A stretch of 64,000 bases of DNA from the NCBI GenBank assembly GCA_002633005.1, contig NMRA01000028.1, forward strand, positions 1,396,753 through 1,460,752. The letters run 5' to 3'. Shown here piece by piece: positions 56,701 to 64,000 of the stretch. The first letter of the stretch is position 1. The number at the start of each line of letters is the position of its first letter. A program made the position numbers and the translations under genes. This DNA comes from Phoronis australis. Its lineage: Eukaryota; Phoronida; Phoronidae. Below the pieces are notes generated by a model, which searched no databases, had not been told where the DNA came from, and saw only the letters and a program-made list of their open reading frames with translations.

Positions 56701-59700
56701 GGCTTCAGGAAAACTGTGCCCTCCTGAGCAGCCTGAGCATGTCTGGTACAAGGTGTGTCACTCTGCCTGCAATTGTTTTGTTGTGTTGTGTTGTCTACAT
56801 TTTGCCAGTGTTTTATTTGATTCTTGCATGTCCCACGCTTATGTTACTACCTGGGTATTACCCAGATCTACCATTCGCATAGGCGCTAAGCGACCATCCC
56901 CAACTGACATGGGAACAGCATTTACAGATCTTGCTACACCAAGACCAGGCTAGGTGAGGTGCTGTACCTCATGCGGTCTCTTTCAGACATCAAAGGAATT
57001 CTGGCGACAGCAAGGTATTGATAAGGGGGTTTCCATCGCGGAGTTGTTAAGTAGTGCGCCTGTATTTATTACCATCAGATTAGGTTTATTGCATTGGAAA
57101 CAAAGAGGGTATGGTAATGTGTGTATGAAGATGATCTGGGTGAAGGGCTTTAGTTACTGTAAGTTGGCATTAACTACTTGACAATCTTGCTTCAGGTGAG
57201 ATATTTATTTTGTGCTGTACAGTCTCATTTATTTAAGATTATTCAATGTAAACATGCTTTCTTTACTTTTGAGTTAGGAATGCATTTCATGAATTTAACA
57301 TTAGGTCTTTTCATTTTTTCTTTGGTTGATAGGTTTATCTATTCTTAACTGTCTGTGAACATGGAATTCCTGTGAGCACATACATGAAACTAAGGCTATG
57401 TTAATTTAGTGTGATTGAATTAGAAGTGTTCATCATTCCCATAACTGTGGCTCAAATGTACTTTCAATGTCTGTTTATTCCTTGGTAAATTGAACTCTCG
57501 TCATGTGGCGCTCTAGTCCTTGTAATATTGCAGCACCCTCTGTAGTTTTGTGGTATTTACCTGCAGCTATTCTGCACGCCCATCATCAGCAATGTGGCCC
57601 ACACTGCTTCTGTTCTAATTACTATCGTGGGTTAACATCAGTTTGCTATTTGTGAGTTTGGTGGTGAGAACCTACGTTTTGTTGATGCATAGCAAGTTGT
57701 AATGCAACGATAAAATTGAAAACTTCATCAGGCCCAATAAATCATTCTTCACTTGATGAAGTAGACTCAGAAGTGTGTTACTGACCGTACCTTTGGAAAA
57801 CTAGGTTAGCCCTAATGTACAAAATGTATTTTTGGAACGTATGTGAGTTGAATTCCGGTATGTGGGAATTACATAAATTGTTAAGCATGGTGACCTTGTA
57901 GTTAGTTGTCAAGGTTGGTGAAAGGTGCTCTGACAGACACTTAAGCCTCTGGTGAATCATTAACACCTGAATTTGGTTGCAACATGTGTAGGGGATCACA
58001 GCACTTTAGTGCCATGAATTGCCAGTTGTAGTCAATGTGTTTTTTGGATAACCCAATACATCTAGAATAACAAAAGTTGAAGAGAGGATTTAAAGCTGAA
58101 CAGTAGCAGGGAGATTTTTGTCTATCATTGGGCCTATTTGTAAATCTGTCAAATGTAATTTTGTATATATTTTTAATGTACAAACTGCACGGTTTCCGGT
58201 GATTATGGTGAGGTACGTTTGCCTTGTCGGTAATAGGCTGGAGCTTTTCAACTGTCTGAATATTTGCGTTGTGTTTGTTGAAATAAAGGGTTTTAGTAAT
58301 TATATAAATGTTATTTTGATTGGTTTATCTGAGTTGTGCATCACGTCAGCTGCAGAGACTGCCATTGCTAATGTGGAGGCCCGAGTTTAGGGTGTTGCGT
58401 GGGATAGCGTGAAATTTATAACATTTCGCACAGGTCTCAGTTATGCACGGTCGGTTTTTTCTATGGGTGATGAGTAAACACGCCGTTCGTAGATAAACAG
58501 TCACGAACACGCAGCTGCCTGCGCCCGACTAGGACAGGTTTTGTGATTACACCGCGGAAAGAGCATGGCGGGGATTTCGCTTATTAAGATACAATCTACA
58601 TCGTTTAGTTAATGCTTCGTAGACTAGTTCAAGGGACAGTGTTTCGTGTAGGCGCATATACCTAAGCACAAGGCCTGTAGTAATGTCAATCGGGTTATAA
58701 ATACGCTTGAAAATTTGCCGATACCGTTCTCCCACTTGTCTGTTTTGTTGCGTGAATGCTTGGTGCCACACGTTACCCTTACCAAAATAATTATGGTTTC
58801 GTAAGTTTTGGTATCGAAATGTGTTTAGTATTCCACGGTTTTGAAATCAAAATGGGTTTGCTTTTCCATCAATGCCTTGGGTGTTTTTGCAGTGGTAGCT
58901 ATGAATGACACCATAAAAACTTAACTTGTGGTCAAATTCGGAATATCACTGAGATCTCAAAAGTTGCTGAACGGAGTCCTATGAGTTATCATCAAGCAGT
59001 TTTAGAAGTCACTTCCTATATTTTTACAATGTGTTATTTTAGATGGCCTTTTAGGTGTCGTTGCCCGGTTTTAGAAAGCTAAATCTGGTTTGTGGTGTAG
59101 TGAGTGAGTTTGGGCACTGTTCGCCAGGTTTTTCAGTGTTGAAACGGTGAACACTGTGGGTAAATTTCCCTGCAAAGACGCATACAAACCGGGAAGACAA
59201 TGTCTAAGTTCGTTCTATTAGGCAAATAAGTGAACCTTTTGAGTAGCTTTCAATTTTCGGAGAGGTGCGTTGTTCCACTGTGTAGGTAGTAAATTCAAAA
59301 TACGTATTACAATGAGAATGGCTATATTGATAAAACAACAGGTAGAAGATATACTGCCATTGGATGACTGAAAACCTAACGGTAGCCGATAGTGTCGTAA
59401 TTAAGGATACGAATTCGTGTTTCAACCACCTAAATCTGCACTTTAGGCTAAACCAATGACAACAACATATAGATATCAATATATACACAACAAAGATAGC
59501 AGATCACATGATACACTGTCACGATTACCAGGCCCCCTCAACTAAAGTGACGCCGGGCTCGTAACTTCCGGGCAGTTATTTATAGAGTGTACCAACATGT
59601 TCCTTGAACCACAAACAAGTGTGATACAGGTTCTACTTCCACCAGATGCTAATTGGGCTTTGGTGCTTATGCTTACCCTTGTGCCCAGTCTGACCGTATA

Positions 59701-60096
59701 AATTTCAGGTGTAGAAGTCAAAATTGATCCAACAAATATGCTTTACATCTGTCAATTCTTAATGAGACAAGGGGATTCCCTACATAGGGCAATAGCACAA
59801 TAAAGCACTCCACCACCAGACTAACCCATACACCTGCAATCTCTTTAAAAACACGACAATGACATCTTGCAAAACCTCCAGCTTTTTGTGAAATCGTGTT
59901 TTTGAGAAAAAAGGTAGGTTTCTGAAGAAAATTTTATACGTCTCCACAATCACAAATTAGATGCTGATTTGAAAACCACACAAAAGTGTACATTTAATTG
60001 ACGCAATATGAGAGCTTACGCGTGCCTCTCAAGATTTCATTTCCAGATTCCTGTTTTGGGCCTACACGTTTTCAATGCTTCTGACCAGCTCCTTAC
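56701..60096. other. Non-coding stretch
   Basis: No supported gene. AATAAA at about 57735. GC-richer patches near 58480-58560 and ACTTCCGGG (about 59563, ETS-type) are the only promoter-like hints. Confidence 0.3.
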
Positions 60097-60155
60097 CATC
60101 TTGTCCACAGAAGGGCTTTCGCGTAGAGCCATAAGCTCGAAGCCGTAGGAAATCC
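60097..60155 (-). other. Possible minus-strand internal exon
   Basis: 59 bp bounded on the minus strand by acceptor TTATTTGCCTCAG and donor GATG|GTAAGGAG, open in all three frames (e.g. SYGFELMALRESPSVDK). Protein not recognised. Kept only because both splice signals are good. Confidence 0.2.
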
Positions 60156-60973
60156 CTGAGGCAAATAACAAATGGTACTTTTTACTTCAACAAAGTCCTA
60201 CCAAAGCGTGCCTCAGCTTCTTTTTTGTAAGGAACAATTTCGCGCTTGGACGAGAGTCTAAAAACTTATTGATCGATGCTTCACACAGATTTGTCTACAT
60301 TGGTCAGGGTTTTTTAGGACTTAGACAGGAAATGTCGCCTTTAACTTACTCCAGCTAGGCAACCAGCCGTCACGTGTTCACTTTTCTAGAAAGTTACAAT
60401 GAGGATATCAAGGGAACAACAAAAATTTCGCATCGACATTTCATAATACCAAGATTGAAAATTCAACAAAGAAATGGTCAATCTGAATTAGAATACTATT
60501 ATTTTTGTTAAGAGTTTAAATCGTCCAACAGCCGCTGAACTAAGTTCTTGGTCAACTGAACCCTTTCTGCTACATCATTAGTAAGGTACCCATGTGTAAA
60601 ACCAACCATGTAGGCCTACGGCCAACTTTACCATGATGACACAAGACGTTGAAGACACCAGGCGTCAAACTTTTGTGTCGAAAGCCAAATGTCTTCCTGC
60701 AGCTCGACGATGACGTTGCATCTCGCTTTCGGTCAGCCTCCCGGCGAAACATGGGTCGCTGACGTAGTTGAGGCCACAACGGGAAGAATGAGAGTATGTC
60801 ACCTTCAGGTTGATCATACTCTATATCCGTCACCTGGGTGTCCATGGACTAGATAAGTTTTTCTCACAGCTTCTTTGAGCTCGGGCGGGAAGTCGCCCAG
60901 ACCCTTAAAAACATTCTTTTAAACAAGAATTAGACCAGGACCAGTTTTATCCACATTCTTTTAGTTCAGTGAG
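60156..60973. other. Non-coding or unassigned
   Basis: A 91-codon minus frame (60570-60845) and an overlapping minus frame reading CGLNYVSDPCFAGRLTESE are open but unassigned. Confidence 0.25.
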
Positions 60974-61250
60974 TTGAGCTAGATCAACTCAGGTAGGGCG
61001 TGTCTGGCGGGGATAACCCACCACTAGATTTGTCTGGCGATATTTATTCTTGATACCTGGGCTTACGGCGAATATTTTGCAACTGGTCTCATGCGGTTAC
61101 CTCTTTGGTTGATCTAACCTTTTTGATAATCGACTGGCAGGGGAACCCCACCACTGAAATTGTCTGGCAGACCAATTTTGATACAGTCGATTACATAGTA
61201 GATATCCAAGGCAGTTTGAAGTGGTAACCAGAAAAGTTGATCTAGCTCAA
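60974..61250. repeat. 277-bp inverted-repeat element
   Basis: TTGAGCTAGATCAACT (60974-60989) recurs as its exact complement AGTTGATCTAGCTCAA (61235-61250). Inside, two related segments repeat: CTGGCGGGGATAACCCACCA and CTGGCAGGGGAACCCCACCA, each followed by a TTGTCTGGC block. Probably a small non-autonomous DNA element. Confidence 0.5.
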
Positions 61251-62300
61251 TTTTTGAGTGTCATTCTCTTGGCTCCCCTGACCACCGTCCGTCAGAGCGA
61301 ACCTACCAGACGGCCATTTTCAAGCATCAGGATACCCACAGAGCACTGTGGCACCAAAGAAAATTGGTTACTTTTTCATGCCCAAAAAAGCTCTGGGATC
61401 CCGGTCGATGAGCTTGGTCTTACATGAGAGGTGTGCAAGGGAGTGACGAGGACCTGTGAAGACCAGTGCTCGCCATAGCCCTTTGGCTAAAGCATGATTC
61501 CTTTATAGGTCTAGTTAAAAGAAAAAATATCGTAATTGCATAAAAAGCTTAGCCAATACACAATTTTCCTAGTAGCCAGCGCATGCAAACGTAAAGTTTC
61601 GCTAATTTTTCTGTGGGGTTTCCACTGTCCTTGCCAAAGTATAAAAGAATTTTTAGTACGCACCAGTTCGAAGCCAACTGAAGAGAAATCTCGAAAAGAG
61701 ATTTGCGAGATTAATTGAGATTTTTGTCTCGAAACCGAAAAGTGTTCAACTGCGACGGGTTGTGACGGAATAGCTATTCCTGACACCGTAGCGTCTTCCG
61801 TACAAGACCACGCCGGCAGCACCCTAGTGTTTTTAACGGATGTTGATTTATTTAGAACATGCGCATTGACTGTCGTCTGGCGAGGCGCTTTCAGTCACGT
61901 TGGACAGGGGTTCAGACTGCAAAATTCAGACTCAGGCGCCTATGTGACTAGATGGTGCTGTCGGTCAAAATCAAAACACCTGCGGAACTGACCTGACTGG
62001 AACATTCGACTATATCGGTTTACAGTCTGATCAAACAGTAAGGGGAATTAGAGTCTGTTTTGTTTTGAAAGCCTGCACTGCAGTGTGTTTCTCAAATAAT
62101 CGGAGAGATGCTCTTCGTCTTCGACTTGAAATCAGCAACCGTTCACTGACCTGTGCACTGACCAATGGGAAAGGGTCGTCGTGCATAACAGTTTAACTTG
62201 TCGCCAGCATTTTTGTTCAGACTGCCGTGTAACTTGACTTTGTGGCAACAACGGATAATGGATTACCTTTCATTATAGCCAGCCAGATGTCTATGAACGT
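61251..62300. other. Non-coding stretch
   Basis: Overlapping open frames at 61511-61822 (-) and 61536-61718 (+) have no features. May include the promoter or 5' UTR of the candidate MFSD6-like gene. Confidence 0.3.
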
Positions 62301-62918
62301 ATGCCCGTTCTTGATAAGTGAAACAGAAATTTGCTAACTGTTGTGTTCAGTGAACATGATAACCTTGTCTCATTTCAGGCTACTTCAGCTATGGCCACTG
62401 GAGAAAGTGATGGCTGCCAGGTGAACAAAGCACTGTTGCCGATCAAAGTGTTCTATTTTTTCAGTTTGGCAGGTAAGAGAATCATAAGAGATCTGGCCCA
62501 TTCCGCAAGGGCAACCACTGACATTATCTCTAACACTGATCTCTGTTACTTTTGTGTGGAGCAGAGAATTTATGACATCAGCAGTGACATTAGTAACTCT
62601 GATAGATAATGGGTCTTTGAGTAATTGTAACATTCAGACTCTGCTTACTCCAATTGGGCTAAAGTGTCTTTCGTACTAACGTTGACACGTCGATGTTTTG
62701 GGTAGTGCGTTCAGTGTGAACGCTAAGCTTTGGTCCTGGATCGAAGTCAATAGTGACAGTTAACTTCGCAGTAAACGGGTGGATTTAAGAGCGTAGCGTC
62801 AATGGTGCGATGCAGTATGAATAGTCATCTTCGGTCCTATCGGAAGTTATTGCCAGGTGCCGCTGTTATCATCAACAATTACAGGGTATTGTTGTCGCTA
62901 ATAGTTGCTTATATTTTG
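62301..62918. repeat. Unmerged allelic copy 1
   Basis: 618 bp nearly identical to 62974-63591 (offset 673; e.g. AACAAAGC versus AATAAAGC, CAGAGAATT versus CAGAAAATT). Ends at 'n' 62919. Confidence 0.8.
62391..62472 (+). CDS. Candidate first coding exon, MFSD6-like transporter
   Basis: An acceptor (TCTCATTTCAG, 62378) is followed by 12 untranslated bases, then ATG with a good Kozak context (GCTATGG). It codes MATGESDGCQVNKALLP and IKVFYFFSLAG up to donor GCAG|GTAAGA (phase 1). A short polar head followed by LPIKVFYFFxxAG is how MFSD6-type major-facilitator proteins enter their first membrane helix. The next exon should supply the rest of helix 1 (S…P…PLY…LG) and was not found in the window, so the gene would continue to the right. 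Assignment is by pattern only. Confidence 0.45.
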
Positions 62919-62973
62919 NAAACAAGATGGCGGACGAACTTTGGAGCCTGACGAAAATAGGTAACCGGACGAA

Positions 62974-63591
62974 ATGCCCGTTCTTGATAAGTGAAACAGA
63001 AATTTGCTAACTGTTGTGTTCAGTGAACATGATAACCTTGTCTCATTTCAGGCTACTTCAGCTATGGCCACTGGAGAAAGTGATGGCTGCCAGGTGAATA
63101 AAGCACTGTTGCCGATCAAAGTGTTCTATTTTTTCAGTTTGGCAGGTAAGAGAATCATAAGAGATCTGGCCCATTCCGCAAGGGCAACCACTGACATTAT
63201 CTCTAACACTGATCTCTGTTACTTTTGTGTGGAGCAGAAAATTTATGACATCAGCAGTGACATTAGTAACTCTGATAGATAATGGGTCTTTGAGTAATTG
63301 TAACATTCAGACTCTGCTTACTCCAATTGGGCTAAAGTGTCTTTCGTACTAACGTTGACACGTCGATGTTTTGGGTAGTGCGTTCAGTGTGAACGCTAAG
63401 CTTTGGTCCTGGATCGAAGTCAATAGTGACAGTTAACTTCGCAGTAAACGGGTGGATTTAAGAGCGTAGCGTCAATGGTGCGATGCAGTATGAATAGTCA
63501 TCTTCGGTCCTATCGGAAGTTATTGCCAGGTGCCGCTGTTATCATCAACAATTACAGGGTATTGTTGTCGCTAATAGTTGCTTATATTTTG
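62974..63591. repeat. Unmerged allelic copy 2
   Basis: Second version of 62301-62918, preceded by 54 bases that do not match the upstream of copy 1 (62920-62973). It continues into the right-hand flank. Confidence 0.8.
63064..63145 (+). CDS. Second copy of the MFSD6-like exon (allelic duplicate)
   Basis: Same exon as 62391-62472, identical protein. Most likely the other allele rather than a second gene. Confidence 0.4.
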
Positions 63592-64000
63592 GTCTAATAA
63601 TCACCAATCGAATTAAAAATAAGTTTCATGTCTGTCAGCTCATGTAAATGTTCCCAAATTGTCACATTTAAAAAAATCTTAACTTGCAGCGCTACCTTGT
63701 GATTACTTTGATGACAACAGTGTCACCTACCGTTTACTTCGAAGTCTGTTAGCTACTGAAGCCAGTATGAACAGTTTAGTTAACTTTGCAGTTTACGTCA
63801 ACGCTCTGCTCAGACCGGATTTAAGTCAGCATGAGAAGGCCTTAACATTCTTTGGTGACTGCAAGCATCATAATGTCAATCTGAAGGTTCACAACAATCA
63901 TAAAATTTAGTCCATTTTCTGAACCCTTAATCCTCCACAGTAAATTAGCTACTGCAGTAAACTTATAGATCTGTTCTCTTTCCTTTGCATTTACTAATTT
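63592..64000. other. Non-coding or unassigned
   Basis: After AACTTGCAG at 63690 a frame stays open for about 220 bases, in phase with the MFSD6-like donor. It does not read like a transporter helix and resembles the nearby GTTAACTT-GCAGT repeat sequence, so I do not call it an exon. Confidence 0.3.

Noticed and set aside
60570-60845. 91-codon minus frame and overlapping CGLNYVSDPCFAG frame
   Set aside because: Protein-like in parts, but two competing frames, no family recognised and no clear splice sites.
63690-63910. Second exon of the MFSD6-like gene
   Set aside because: In phase after a possible acceptor, but hydrophilic and similar to neighbouring repeat sequence; a membrane helix is expected.

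Overview
The window is animal nuclear DNA, AT-rich and full of repeats. It contains one complete intron-rich housekeeping gene, two probable gene starts at the edges, and many degraded transposable elements. The repeat mix is Tx1/L1-like and CR1-like LINE remnants, tRNA-derived elements, G-rich TIR elements, a THAP-domain TIR element, and a tandem 'CTAGTGG' element ending in a GTGGGCGCA motif. With the strong divergence between apparent alleles, this suggests a marine invertebrate deuterostome such as a cephalochordate or hemichordate. The species cannot be fixed from sequence alone.

The anchor gene is a TM9SF2 orthologue on the + strand (31174-55665). I could place all 17 coding exons, every junction is GT-AG and in frame, and the predicted protein is 656 residues. 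It starts with a signal peptide and [12 protein letters not shown], carries the full set of nonaspanin transmembrane motifs, and ends in KIYSVVKVD with the KxD-type Golgi-retention tail. A perfect CRE palindrome (TGACGTCA) lies about 450 bp upstream. The introns hold four same-strand copies of the 'CTAGTGG' element, one of which ends 26 bp before exon 4, plus several small tandem repeats.

Left of the gene (1-31 kb) there is no confirmed gene. Two short minus-strand exon candidates (659-713 and 9381-9417) each have an ATG, end in the same phase with AACxCCA|GTAAGT, and may be alternative first exons of a gene running off the left edge. The rest is repeat-derived: three copies of an ~850-bp TIR element with a tRNA-Glu-like core, a reverse-transcriptase relic (13.4-13.8 kb), three LINE C-terminal zinc-binding relics (16.4, 22.4 and 22.7-24.2 kb), a CT minisatellite with a 261-base gap, and a THAP-domain element with long inverted ends (26.85-28.46 kb).

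Right of the gene (55.7-64 kb) there is a tRNA-Arg-like SINE, a 277-bp inverted-repeat element, and near the end a candidate first coding exon of an MFSD6-like transporter, present twice because of an assembly join.

Four of the single 'n' characters (2768, 27285, 31942, 62919) separate two near-identical copies of the same sequence. They look like unmerged alleles. At two of them one copy carries a transposable element and the other is the empty site. The other three single n's lie inside G or C runs.
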